DNA from: Streptomyces polyasparticus
GTDB taxonomy: Bacteria > Actinomycetota > Actinomycetes > Streptomycetales > Streptomycetaceae
NCBI RefSeq assembly: GCF_014493765.1
Contig: NZ_JACTVJ010000011.1
Coordinates: forward strand, 1 to 64,000
Direction: 5' to 3'
DNA length: 64,000 nt
Part shown: positions 8,104-17,362 of the stretch, in pieces
Layout: every line of letters starts with the position of its first letter
Position numbering within the stretch: the first letter of the stretch is position 1
Program-made: the position numbers and the translations under genes
Notes under the pieces: generated by a model
The model's input: only the letters and a program-made list of their open reading frames with translations
Databases searched by the model: none
What the model was told of the DNA's origin: nothing

Positions 8104-9159
8104 GTGTTGGTCGACAGTCCCCCTCAGCCCCAGACACAGCCGCCACCAGCCGATACGGTGCCGGCGCGGCGCCAGGCGATTCGCGCGGCCGGTCTGCTCG
8201 TCTCCTGCGGCGTACTGCTGCTCGTCGTCGTGGCGAGCATCGCGATAGGCGCCAAGCAGATACCCGTCGGCGACGTCTGGCACGGCCTGTTCGGCAACAC
8301 GGGCACCGACAACGACGTCGTCATCCGTGACCTCCGCCTGCCGCGCACCCTGCTCGGACTGCTCGCGGGCGCGGCCCTGGGCCTCGCCGGCGCGGTGATG
8401 CAGGCACTCACGCGCAACCCGCTCGCCGACCCCGGACTGCTCGGCATCAACGCCGGAGCCTCCGCCGCCGTCGTCTCGGCGATCAGCTTCTTCGGGGTCA
8501 CCTCGCTGACCGGCTACGTCTGGTTCGCCTTCGCCGGCGCTGCCGTCGTCATGGTCCTCGTGTACGTGCTCGGCGGGGTGCGCGCCGCCACCCCCGTACG
8601 GCTCGCGCTCGCCGGTACGGCGGCCACCGCCGCGCTCTACGGCTACATCAACGCCGTGCAGATCATGGACACCGCGGCCCTCGACAAGATGCGCTTCTGG
8701 ACGGTCGGTTCGCTGGCCTCCGCCTCGATGGGCACGGTCGGCCAGGTGCTGCCGTTCATCGGCGTCGGCATCGTCCTCGCACTCATGGTGGCCCGGCCGC
8801 TCAACGCGATGGGCATGGGCGACGACACGGCCAAGGCGCTCGGCGCCCACGTCAACCGCACCCGCGCGATCGCGATGCTGGCCGTGACCCTGCTCTGCGG
8901 TGCGGCCACCGCGGCCTGCGGGCCCATCGTCTTCGTCGGCCTGATGGTGCCGCACATCGTGCGCAGTTTCACCGGCCCCGACCAGCGCTGGATCCTGCCG
9001 TACGCCACGGTCCTCTCGCCCGTGCTGCTGCTCGGCGCGGACGTCATCGGCCGCGTGGTCACGCGCCCGGCCGAGCTCCAGGTCGGCATCGTGACCGCGC
9101 TCATCGGCGGCCCGCTGTTCATCTTTCTCGTACGACGCCGGAGGATGGCGCAGCTGTGA
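8104..9159 (+). CDS. FecCD-type iron-siderophore ABC permease 1
   Basis: 351 residues, with about nine or ten hydrophobic segments. The family motifs 'LRLPRTLLGLLAGAALGLAGAVMQALTRNPLADPGLLGI' region and C-terminal 'FVGLMVPHIVRSFTGPDQR' are present. It forms the membrane channel with permease 2. The start is unusual: the only candidates are GTG 8104 or TTG 8107, five bases or fewer beyond the iron box and without a Shine-Dalgarno sequence, suggesting a leaderless or near-leaderless mRNA. The stop overlaps the next start (GTGA). Confidence 0.9.
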   Translation: MLVDSPPQPQTQPPPADTVPARRQAIRAAGLLVSCGVLLLVVVASIAIGAKQIPVGDVWHGLFGNTGTDNDVVIRDLRLPRTLLGLLAGAALGLAGAVMQALTRNPLADPGLLGINAGASAAVVSAISFFGVTSLTGYVWFAFAGAAVVMVLVYVLGGVRAATPVRLALAGTAATAALYGYINAVQIMDTAALDKMRFWTVGSLASASMGTVGQVLPFIGVGIVLALMVARPLNAMGMGDDTAKALGAHVNRTRAIAMLAVTLLCGAATAACGPIVFVGLMVPHIVRSFTGPDQRWILPYATVLSPVLLLGADVIGRVVTRPAELQVGIVTALIGGPLFIFLVRRRRMAQL

Positions 9160-10259
9160 AGGATTCCCTGGCGAAAGACGCCCTGGCGGAACAGGACGCG
9201 AAGAAGGACAGGTCGAGGACCGGCGCCCCGGTGCGGGCGCTGCGCACGGCCGGCGGTCTCTCCGTCCGCTTCGAACTGCGCCCGCTGATCGTGGTGGCCG
9301 CGCTGCTCGTCGTCGCGTTCGTCGCCAGTGTGGTGCTCATCGGCACCGGCGACTTCCGGATCCCCGTGCCGGATGTGCTGAACACGCTGATGGGCAACGG
9401 CACCGCCGCGCACGAGTTCATCATCAACGACCTGCGCCTGCCCCGGGTCGTCGTCGGCCTCCTGGTCGGCGCCGCGCTCGGTCTGTCCGGTGCGCTGTTC
9501 CAGTCGGTGACGCGCAACCCGCTCGGCAGCCCCGACATCATCGGCTTCGGGCAGGGCTCCACGGTGGGCGCGCTCGTCGTGATCGTCCTGTTCCAGGGCA
9601 GCGCCGAAGCCGTGGCGCTCGGATCGCTGGCCGGCGGTCTGGTCACCGGCGTGCTGATCTATCTGCTCGCCTGGAAGCGCGGTATCCACGGTTACCGGCT
9701 CGTCCTCGTCGGCATCGGCGCCGCGGCCGTGCTCACCGCGGCGAACGGCTATCTGCTCACCAAGGCGCAGATCGTGGACGCGGCCCGCGCGGTCGTGTGG
9801 ATCACCGGCTCGCTGAACGGGCGCGGCTGGGAGCAGGTCGGCCCGCTGTTCTGGTTCTGCCTGATCCTGATGCCGCTCGTGCTCGCGTACGCACGTCCGC
9901 TGCGCATGCTCGAAATGGGCGACGACGTGGCGTACGCCCTGGGTGTGCGGGTGGAACGGACCCGGCTCGTCCTGATGACCGCGGCCGTGCTCCTGACCGC
10001 GGCGGCGACGGCGGCCGCCGGCCCCGTGGCCTTCGTGTCGCTCACCGCGCCGCAGCTCGCGCGGCGCCTGACCCGCTCGCCGGGACCCAACCTGATGGCC
10101 TCGATGGTCATGGGCGCCACCCTCCTGATCGCCGCCGATCTGGGCGCGCAGCGGGTGTTCGGCGCCGACCAGCTGCCCGTCGGTGTCGTGACCGGTGTGC
10201 TCGGCGGCGGATATCTGCTGTGGCTGCTCGCCGCTGAGCGGAAGGCGGGGCGGGTGTGA
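9156..10259 (+). CDS. FecCD-type iron-siderophore ABC permease 2
   Basis: 367 residues. A charged N-terminal extension of about 45 residues precedes the first membrane segment. FecCD motifs are clear: 'NDLRLPRVVVGLLVGAALGLSGALFQSVTRNPLGSPDIIG' region and 'GPVAFVSLTAPQLARRLTR' near the C-terminus. It is translationally coupled at both ends by 4-nt GTGA overlaps with permease 1 and the ATPase. It pairs with permease 1 in the inner membrane. Confidence 0.92.
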   Translation: MKDSLAKDALAEQDAKKDRSRTGAPVRALRTAGGLSVRFELRPLIVVAALLVVAFVASVVLIGTGDFRIPVPDVLNTLMGNGTAAHEFIINDLRLPRVVVGLLVGAALGLSGALFQSVTRNPLGSPDIIGFGQGSTVGALVVIVLFQGSAEAVALGSLAGGLVTGVLIYLLAWKRGIHGYRLVLVGIGAAAVLTAANGYLLTKAQIVDAARAVVWITGSLNGRGWEQVGPLFWFCLILMPLVLAYARPLRMLEMGDDVAYALGVRVERTRLVLMTAAVLLTAAATAAAGPVAFVSLTAPQLARRLTRSPGPNLMASMVMGATLLIAADLGAQRVFGADQLPVGVVTGVLGGGYLLWLLAAERKAGRV

Positions 10260-11176
10260 GCATCCTGAAGAAGACCACCGGTGCGGGCATCGGTGAGAAG
10301 ACCACTGGCAAGAACGTGACGGACGCTGCCGCGCACACCACCGAGAACCAGGAGCGTGCTCCCTTGAACCGCCTGTCCGCGGACAACGTCACCCTCGGCT
10401 ACGACCAGCGGGTCATCGCCGAACAGCTGTCGGTCGAGATCCCCGACCACTCCTTCACGGTGATCGTGGGCCCCAACGCCTGCGGCAAGTCCACGCTCCT
10501 GCGCGCTCTGTCGCGGATGCTGAAGCCCTCGCAGGGCCGGGTGCTGCTCGACGGGCAGACCATCCACTCGATGCCGGCCAAGAAGGTCGCCCGTACGCTC
10601 GGTCTGCTGCCGCAGTCCTCGATCGCACCCGACGGGATCACGGTCGCCGACCTCGTGGGCCGCGGCCGCTACCCGCACCAGGGCCTGCTGCGCCAGTGGT
10701 CGGCCGAGGACGAGCGGATCGTCCAGGAGTCGATGGCCTCGACCGGCGTCGCCGAACTGGGGGACCGCTACGTCGACGAGCTCTCCGGCGGTCAGCGCCA
10801 GCGCGTGTGGATCGCCATGGCCCTCGCCCAGCAGACCCCGCTGCTGCTGCTCGACGAGCCCACCACGTTCCTCGACATCCAGCACCAGATCGACGTCCTC
10901 GACCTCTGCGCCGATCTGCACGAGGAGCAGGGCCGCACCCTGGTGGCCGTCCTGCACGACCTCAACCACGCCGCCCGCTACGCCACGCACCTGATCGCGA
11001 TGCGCGACGGCAAGGTGATCGCCGAGGGTGCGCCCGCCGAGATCGTGACGGCCGAGCTCGTGGAGCAGGTCTTCGGGCTGCCCTGCCAGATCATCGACGA
11101 CCCGGAGACGGGGACGCCGCTGGTGGTTCCGGCGGCGCGCAAGGGCCGGGCGCGGAAAGAGGACGCGGTCGTCTGA
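10256..11176 (+). CDS. Iron-siderophore ABC transporter ATP-binding protein
   Basis: 306 residues from GTG 10256, which overlaps the previous stop (GTGA). Walker A is GPNACGKST, the signature is LSGGQRQRVWIAMALAQ, and Walker B is LLLLDEPTTFLD, all intact, followed by 'HDLNHAARYA' with the H-loop. An alternative TTG start at 10363, preceded by 'aggagcgtgctccc', gives the usual family N-terminus (NRLSADNVTLGYDQR) and would remove 35 poorly conserved residues; I cannot decide between them. The protein energises uptake through the two permeases. Confidence 0.92.
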   Translation: MSILKKTTGAGIGEKTTGKNVTDAAAHTTENQERAPLNRLSADNVTLGYDQRVIAEQLSVEIPDHSFTVIVGPNACGKSTLLRALSRMLKPSQGRVLLDGQTIHSMPAKKVARTLGLLPQSSIAPDGITVADLVGRGRYPHQGLLRQWSAEDERIVQESMASTGVAELGDRYVDELSGGQRQRVWIAMALAQQTPLLLLDEPTTFLDIQHQIDVLDLCADLHEEQGRTLVAVLHDLNHAARYATHLIAMRDGKVIAEGAPAEIVTAELVEQVFGLPCQIIDDPETGTPLVVPAARKGRARKEDAVV

Positions 11177-11238
11177 CGGGTGCTGCTCGTACGGCGAAGG
11201 CGCTTCCTGTACGGGTACGAGGCGTCGTCCCCGTACCG

Positions 11239-11586
11239 CTAGAGCAGCTTGCGCAGCTGGAGCAGATCGCGGAAGCCGGCCTCCAGCTTGACCCGGCCCG
11301 AGCCCCAGGCCTTCGCGAAGTTGAGGTCCCCGTCCACCATCGCGACCAGGTCGTCGCCCGTCATCGCCAGACGGATCTGCGCCTTCTCGCGCGGGGCACC
11401 CTGCTGCGTGTCCCGCACCTCGATCCGGCCGTCCTTGAGGCGGCCGGTGAAGGTGATGTCCAGGTCCTTGATGTGGCAGCTGAGGGAACGGTCGAGCGCG
11501 GCCGCGCTGCGGACGTCGCCGTCGGCTGAGGCCAGATTGTCGCTGAGTCTGTCGAGCGCGCCACGGCACTCTTCGATCGTCGCCAT
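11239..11586 (-). CDS. SCP2 sterol-binding-like small protein
   Basis: 115 residues, ATG at 11586. The pattern 'ITFTGRLKDGRIEVRD...AQIRLAMTGDDLVAMVDGDLNFAKAWGSGRVKLEAGFRDLLQLRKLL' (given in part) matches the SCP2 sterol/lipid-transfer fold, which binds hydrophobic ligands in a tunnel. No substrate can be assigned. Convergent with the siderophore ATPase (62-bp gap holding only weak dyads) and divergent from a small unknown gene. Its neighbourhood with tlyA and nadK is, as I recall, conserved in Streptomyces. Confidence 0.8.
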   Translation of the reverse strand: MATIEECRGALDRLSDNLASADGDVRSAAALDRSLSCHIKDLDITFTGRLKDGRIEVRDTQQGAPREKAQIRLAMTGDDLVAMVDGDLNFAKAWGSGRVKLEAGFRDLLQLRKLL

Positions 11587-11662
11587 CGTGATCGACGGTA
11601 CCGCAGGGCGCCTCGAAGCCCTTCGCGTCCCAGGTCGAGGCCCTACGCGGTAGCGTCATGGC

Positions 11663-11989
11663 ATGAGCTACCCGATGCCGGGGCCCGCGAGCGAGGTCCC
11701 CTCGGACGACGAACAGGTCCCTTCCGTGGAGCCCGCGCCGCAGGCGCAGGCGCCCGACGCCGACGCACCCCGCCCGCTCGGGGTGCCGCGCGCCGCGACC
11801 GGGCACGCCGAGGTGGATGCCCAGCTGGAGCGTCTCGCCGATGTGGACCACCTCGCCACCGACGGACATCTCGAGGTGTACGAGGATGTGCACGCGGGGC
11901 TGCGCGACACACTGACCGCGCTCGACACCCGGCAGGGCCCGCCCGTACCCGGCGGCGTCCCGGCACGACCGTACGACCACAGGAGCTGA
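11663..11989 (+). CDS. Small Pro/Ala-rich unknown protein upstream of tlyA
   Basis: 108 residues. The first ~45 are Pro/Ala/Glu-rich and look disordered; the rest (ATGHAEVDAQLERLADVDHL, then HLEVYEDVHAGLRDTLTALD) forms a probable amphipathic helical region. No recognised domain. ATG 11663 lacks a clear Shine-Dalgarno; ATG 11658 is in another frame. The gene ends 7 bp before tlyA and is probably co-transcribed with it. I do not recognise a function, though I believe the same small gene precedes tlyA in other streptomycetes. Confidence 0.75.
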   Translation: MSYPMPGPASEVPSDDEQVPSVEPAPQAQAPDADAPRPLGVPRAATGHAEVDAQLERLADVDHLATDGHLEVYEDVHAGLRDTLTALDTRQGPPVPGGVPARPYDHRS

Positions 11990-11996
11990 ACCGAAC

Positions 11997-12808
<812 letters not shown>

Positions 12809-12812
<4 letters not shown>

Positions 12813-13741
12813 CGAGTCAGACGGACGCCAAGTCCGGTGCGGCAGCGGGGGAGCGCACAGTTTTCCTCCTCGCCCACACCGGCCGCCCTGCCGCCATCCG
12901 CAGTGCCGAGCTCGTCGTCCAGGGGCTGCTGCGCAGCGGCCTCGGGGTGCGGGTGCTCGCGCACGAGGCCGCGGATCTGCCGCTGCCGCCCTCGGTCGAG
13001 CTGATCCCCGAGGCCACGCCCGAAGCGCTCGACGGCTGTGAGCTGCTCATCGTGCTCGGCGGCGACGGCACGCTGCTGCGCGGCGCGGAGTTCGCGCGCG
13101 CCTCCGGGGTGCCGATGCTCGGGGTCAACCTGGGCCGTGTCGGCTTCCTCGCCGAGGCCGAGCGGGACGATCTGGACAAGGTCGTCGACCGGGTGGTCAC
13201 GCGCGAGTACGAGGTCGAGGAGCGCATGACGCTCGACGTCCGCGTCCGCAACAACGGCTCCGTGGTGCACGAGGACTGGGCACTGAACGAGGCCGCCGTG
13301 CAGAAGGTGTCCCCGGAGCGGATGCTCGAGGTCGTCCTGGAGATCGACGGACGGCCGGTCAGCGGCTTCGGCTGCGACGGCATCGTCTGCGCGACGCCGA
13401 CCGGTTCGACGGCGTACGCGTTCTCGGCCGGCGGTCCGGTGGTCTGGCCCGAGGTCGAGGCGCTGCTGATGGTGCCGATCAGCGCGCACGCCCTGTTCGC
13501 CAAGCCGCTGGTGACCTCGCCCGATTCGGTGCTCGCGGTCGAGGTGCAGCCCCACACCCCGCAGGGTGTGCTGTGGTGCGACGGCCGCAGGACCATCGAA
13601 CTGCCCGCGGGGGCACGGGTGGAGGTACGGCGCGGTGCGGTGCCCGTGCGGCTCGCCCGGCTCCACCACGCCTCGTTCACGGACCGTCTCGTCGCCAAGT
13701 TCGCCCTGCCGGTGTCGGGGTGGCGGGGAGCGCCGCACTAG
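12809..13741 (+). CDS. nadK: NAD kinase
   Basis: 310 residues from TTG 12809, which overlaps the tlyA stop by four bases. Much longer upstream frames exist but would cover tlyA, so the coupled TTG is chosen. The NAD kinase motifs are present: GGDGTLLRGA, LGVNLGRVGFLAE, and 'ATPTGSTAYAFSAGGPVV'. The enzyme phosphorylates NAD+ to NADP+ with ATP or polyphosphate. It sits between tlyA and, across an inserted permease gene, recN; in S. coelicolor I recall nadK and recN as neighbours. Confidence 0.95.
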
Positions 13742-13756
13742 AAGGGCCTGTCGCGG

Positions 13757-13780
13757 CGGGCGGCCCTGCGTGGCCGCCCG
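13757..13780. terminator. Hairpin between nadK and convergent permease
   Basis: Perfect 9-bp stem CGGGCGGCC / GGCCGCCCG with a 6-nt loop, in the 41-bp gap between the convergent stops. No T-run follows, as is common for Streptomyces terminators. Confidence 0.7.
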
Positions 13781-13782
13781 TC

Positions 13783-15138
13783 TCAGGCAGCTCTGACCAC
13801 GGTGATCGCGCACCGCCGCAGCACCGCGCCCACCGGGACCATGGTCGCCCCCACCGTCAGGAGCAGGGTGCCGCCCGCCACCCCGGCCAGGAACGTCCAC
13901 GGCAGATACGGCAGCGGCGAACCGAAGGCCGTGGAGAGGATCGGCGCCAGCGTGACCAGCGCGGTCACCCCGCCGAGCAGCAACGCGGTCAGGGTCACCA
14001 CCGCGCCCTCCCACAGCGCCATCACGCCGATCTGGGCGCGCTGCGTGCCCACGACCCTGAGCAGCGCGAGGTCGCGGCGGCGCTCGAACGAGATCATGGC
14101 AAGGGTGTTGGCCGCGGCGATGGCGGCGAACCCCGCGTACAGCGACGTACCGATGTAGTCCAGCCAGACCTCGCTGCTGCGGCCCGCGGAGCCGGTGTGG
14201 TGCTGCGCCGTCGTATGCATCGCGATCTTCGTCAGGCCGAAGCCCACCACGAGCACGAGCGGAACGACGGCGGCGGCGAACCGCCGGGGCTGCGAGCGGA
14301 CGTTGAGCATGGCGAGGCGGGCCGACGGGCCGAACCGGCCGACCACCGCGGAGACCAACCAGGCGGCGGGCCCGATGATGCGCGGCCCGAGCAGCCCCAT
14401 GCCGGCGCAGAACAGCAGCAGGACGAGGAAGGCCCCCTGGCCCGCCTCCTCGGCGGGCTGCTCGGCCAGGAGCGCCGCGACCACACAGCCGCCGGCCAGC
14501 GCCACCAGGCCCAGCGGCGCGCGCAGCGGCCCCAGGCCGCGACGGCCGGACTCGGCCTCGGCCAGGGCGCTCGCGGGCCGCAGCAGCGAGAAGCGCAGGG
14601 AGCACAGGACCCCGGCCAGCGCCGAGGTCACCACCGCCACGGCCAGGCAGACGGGCAGCGCGACCCAGCTGACCGAGAACGTCACACCGGCCGGCACCAG
14701 GCCGTGCGTCACCATCGCGTCGAACCACACGCGTCCCAGGACCCCGCCGAGCCCGAAACCGGCCAGAGCGGCCGGTACGGCGGCGGCAAGGGCCTGCGCC
14801 GCCACGGCCCGGCGCACCTGCCGGGGCCGGGCGCCGACCGCCCGTACGAGAGCGAGCTCGCGGTGCTGCTGGGTGACGGCGGTGCCCATGGTCGAGGCGA
14901 CCACGAAGATCGACAAATAGATGGAGCCGATGAGCATGACCGCGGCCATGTCGCCCACACCGTTCGCGGACAGGGCGTGCCGGGCCGCGGGGGACAGGGC
15001 GTCGCTGCCCGTGGCGACGAGCACCGAGGTCGCCGCGCTCACCACGCACGCGGCGAACAGCGCCGCCACTGCTGTGCCCACGAAGGCGGGGCGGTGGGCT
15101 CGGAGTGCGGCCGCAGCCAGTCCAGTTCGCATGATCAC
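13783..15138 (-). CDS. Orphan FtsX-like ABC permease
   Basis: 451 residues; start GTG 15138 or ATG 15132. The N-terminus has a membrane segment (FVGTAVAALFAACVVSAATSVL), and two FtsX-like domains follow, each with the diagnostic cytoplasmic turn: 'HRELALVRAVGARPRQVRRAV' near residue 95 and 'RRRDLALLRVVGTQRAQIGV' near residue 365. The large extracytoplasmic domain of MacB-like exporters is missing. A partner ATPase would normally be immediately upstream, but the 260 bp between this gene and recN has none. It may use an ATPase encoded elsewhere or be a remnant. It interrupts an otherwise conserved nadK-recN order. Confidence 0.82.
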   Translation of the reverse strand: MIMRTGLAAAALRAHRPAFVGTAVAALFAACVVSAATSVLVATGSDALSPAARHALSANGVGDMAAVMLIGSIYLSIFVVASTMGTAVTQQHRELALVRAVGARPRQVRRAVAAQALAAAVPAALAGFGLGGVLGRVWFDAMVTHGLVPAGVTFSVSWVALPVCLAVAVVTSALAGVLCSLRFSLLRPASALAEAESGRRGLGPLRAPLGLVALAGGCVVAALLAEQPAEEAGQGAFLVLLLFCAGMGLLGPRIIGPAAWLVSAVVGRFGPSARLAMLNVRSQPRRFAAAVVPLVLVVGFGLTKIAMHTTAQHHTGSAGRSSEVWLDYIGTSLYAGFAAIAAANTLAMISFERRRDLALLRVVGTQRAQIGVMALWEGAVVTLTALLLGGVTALVTLAPILSTAFGSPLPYLPWTFLAGVAGGTLLLTVGATMVPVGAVLRRCAITVVRAA

Positions 15139-15407
15139 CAGGTTCGCGTGCGGCGGGACGGACGGGAATGAGGCGGGCAGCAGAGCCGGGAGGGGGTGTG
15201 CCGCAGGGGCATGCGGGGGTTTTCCTCAGGTGTGGCCTCAGGCGCGGCCCTTGCCCGCGAACCGCGCGCAATGCCCCCTGGCGAACTCTTCGCCCACCAC
15301 TCCCGCGGGTGATACGTCCTTCCTGTCCGCCCTCGTCAACTGCTGCTTCGCCCCCGCAGGCCGGGGTCCGTCGCACATCGGGCCCAGGACCTCGTAAGGT
15401 CGTGTCC

Positions 15408-17138
15408 GTGTTGGAGGAGATGCGGATACGGTCGCTCGGAGTCATCGACGACGCGGTGGTCGAGCTGTCGCCCGGATTCACCGCGGTCACGGGTGAGACC
15501 GGAGCGGGCAAGACCATGGTCGTCACCAGTCTTGGGCTGCTGCTCGGCGGACGCGCCGATCCCGCCCTCGTACGGATCGGTGCCAAGTCCGCCGTCGTCG
15601 AGGGCCGTATCAGGGTGCCCGCCGACGCCTCGGCCGTGGTGCGCGCCGAGGAGGCCGGGGCGGAACTGGACGACGGTGCGCTGCTCATCAGCCGTACCGT
15701 TTCCGCCGAGGGCCGCTCGCGCGCCCATCTCGGCGGCCGCAGCGTGCCCGTGGGCCTGCTCGGCGAGCTCGCCGACGACCTGGTCGCCGTGCACGGGCAG
15801 ACCGACCAGCAGGGCCTGCTCAAGCCGGCCCGGCAGCGGCAGGCACTCGACCGGTACGCCGGGGACGCGGTGGCCGTGCCGCTCGCCAAGTACGTGGCCG
15901 CATACAAGCGGTTCCGCGCCGTCAGCCAGGAGCTCGACGAGATCACCACGCGCGCGCGGGAGCGGGCGCAGGAAGCCGATCTGCTGCGCTTCGGACTCGA
16001 CGAGATCGCCGCCGTGGAACCGCGGGCCGGCGAGGACGTGGAACTGGCCGCCGAGGCCGAACGGCTCGGTCACGCAGAGGCCCTGGCCTCCGCCGCCACC
16101 GCCGCGCACGGCGCGCTCGCGGGCAACCCCGAGGACCCCGAGGGCGTCGACGCCGGGATGCTGGTCGGCGGCGCCCAGCGTGCGCTGGATGCCGTACGGT
16201 CCCATGACCCCGCGCTCGCCGGATTGGCCGAGCGTCTCGGGGAGATCGGGATCCTGTTGTCCGACGTGGCGGGGGAGCTGGCCGGCTACGCCGACGATCT
16301 CGACGCCGATCCGCTGCGGCTCTCCGCCGTGGAGGAGCGGCGCGCGGCCCTCACCCAGCTGACGCGCAAGTATGGCGAGTCCATCGACGAGGTGCTCGCC
16401 TGGGCCGAGACCAGCGCCGCGCGTCTGACCGAACTCGACAGTGACGACGACCGGATCGGTGAGCTCACCGCCGAGCGCGACGCCCTGCACGGTGAACTGG
16501 CCGGCCTTGCCCAGGCGTTGACCGACGCGCGCGGCGAGGCCGCCGAGCGTTTCGCCGCCGCCGTCACCGCCGAGCTCGCCTCGCTCGCGATGCCGCACGC
16601 CCGCGTCACCATCGCCATCGGCCAGACCGAGGACCCCGAGGGCATCGAGGTCGGCGGCCGGCCGGTCGCCTACACCTCGACCGGTGTCGACGAGGTCGAG
16701 CTGCTGCTCGCCCCGCACCCGGGCGCACCGCCGCGGCCCATCGCCAAGGGCGCGTCCGGCGGTGAGCTGTCGCGCGTGATGCTTGCGGTCGAGGTGGTGT
16801 TCGCCGGGTCCGATCCCGTACCGACGTATCTCTTCGACGAGGTGGACGCCGGGGTCGGCGGCAAGGCGGCCGTCGAGGTCGGGCGACGGCTCGCGCGCCT
16901 CGCGCGCAACGCGCAGGTCGTGGTCGTCACGCACCTGCCGCAGGTCGCGGCCTTCGCCGACCGTCAGCTCCTGGTCGAGAAGACCAACGACGGCTCGGTG
17001 ACGCGGTCCGGTGTGAAGGTGCTCGAAGGCGAGGACAGGATCCGCGAGTTGTCGCGGATGCTCGCGGGCCAGGAGGACTCCGAGACGGCCCGCGCGCACG
17101 CGGAGGAGCTGCTCGCGGCCGCCCGCGTCGAGGGCTGA
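15408..17138 (+). CDS. recN: DNA repair protein RecN
   Basis: 576 residues. GTG 15408 gives the usual N-terminus (LEEMRIRSLGVIDDAVVEL) with AAGG eight bases upstream; GTG 15402, TTG 15411 and ATG 15420 are alternatives. It is an SMC-like ATPase: Walker A GETGAGKTMV near residue 30, two central coiled-coil arms, then the signature 'ASGGELSRVMLAVEVVF', Walker B 'TYLFDEVDAGVGG' and 'QVVVVTHLPQVAAFAD'. It acts early in double-strand-break repair. In many bacteria it is SOS-controlled, but I saw no clear actinobacterial LexA box in the leader. Confidence 0.95.
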   Translation: MLEEMRIRSLGVIDDAVVELSPGFTAVTGETGAGKTMVVTSLGLLLGGRADPALVRIGAKSAVVEGRIRVPADASAVVRAEEAGAELDDGALLISRTVSAEGRSRAHLGGRSVPVGLLGELADDLVAVHGQTDQQGLLKPARQRQALDRYAGDAVAVPLAKYVAAYKRFRAVSQELDEITTRARERAQEADLLRFGLDEIAAVEPRAGEDVELAAEAERLGHAEALASAATAAHGALAGNPEDPEGVDAGMLVGGAQRALDAVRSHDPALAGLAERLGEIGILLSDVAGELAGYADDLDADPLRLSAVEERRAALTQLTRKYGESIDEVLAWAETSAARLTELDSDDDRIGELTAERDALHGELAGLAQALTDARGEAAERFAAAVTAELASLAMPHARVTIAIGQTEDPEGIEVGGRPVAYTSTGVDEVELLLAPHPGAPPRPIAKGASGGELSRVMLAVEVVFAGSDPVPTYLFDEVDAGVGGKAAVEVGRRLARLARNAQVVVVTHLPQVAAFADRQLLVEKTNDGSVTRSGVKVLEGEDRIRELSRMLAGQEDSETARAHAEELLAAARVEG

Positions 17139-17362
17139 GCGCCTGGTCCGCCACCCCACGCGCGCACCGGGCCGCTCACCCATGTGGGTGGTCCGCTGCG
17201 GCCCCTGGCCGCAGTCGCCACAGGTCGTACCGTCCGGCGGTGCCGGAACGTGCGTACGGACTGGCATCCTTGGCGGAGCACTTCGCGGGCCGCGCCTCGG
17301 CGCGCCCGCGCCGCCGGCGCCAACTGCCGGACCATCCACGCCGATTCGGGAGTACCGGGCGA

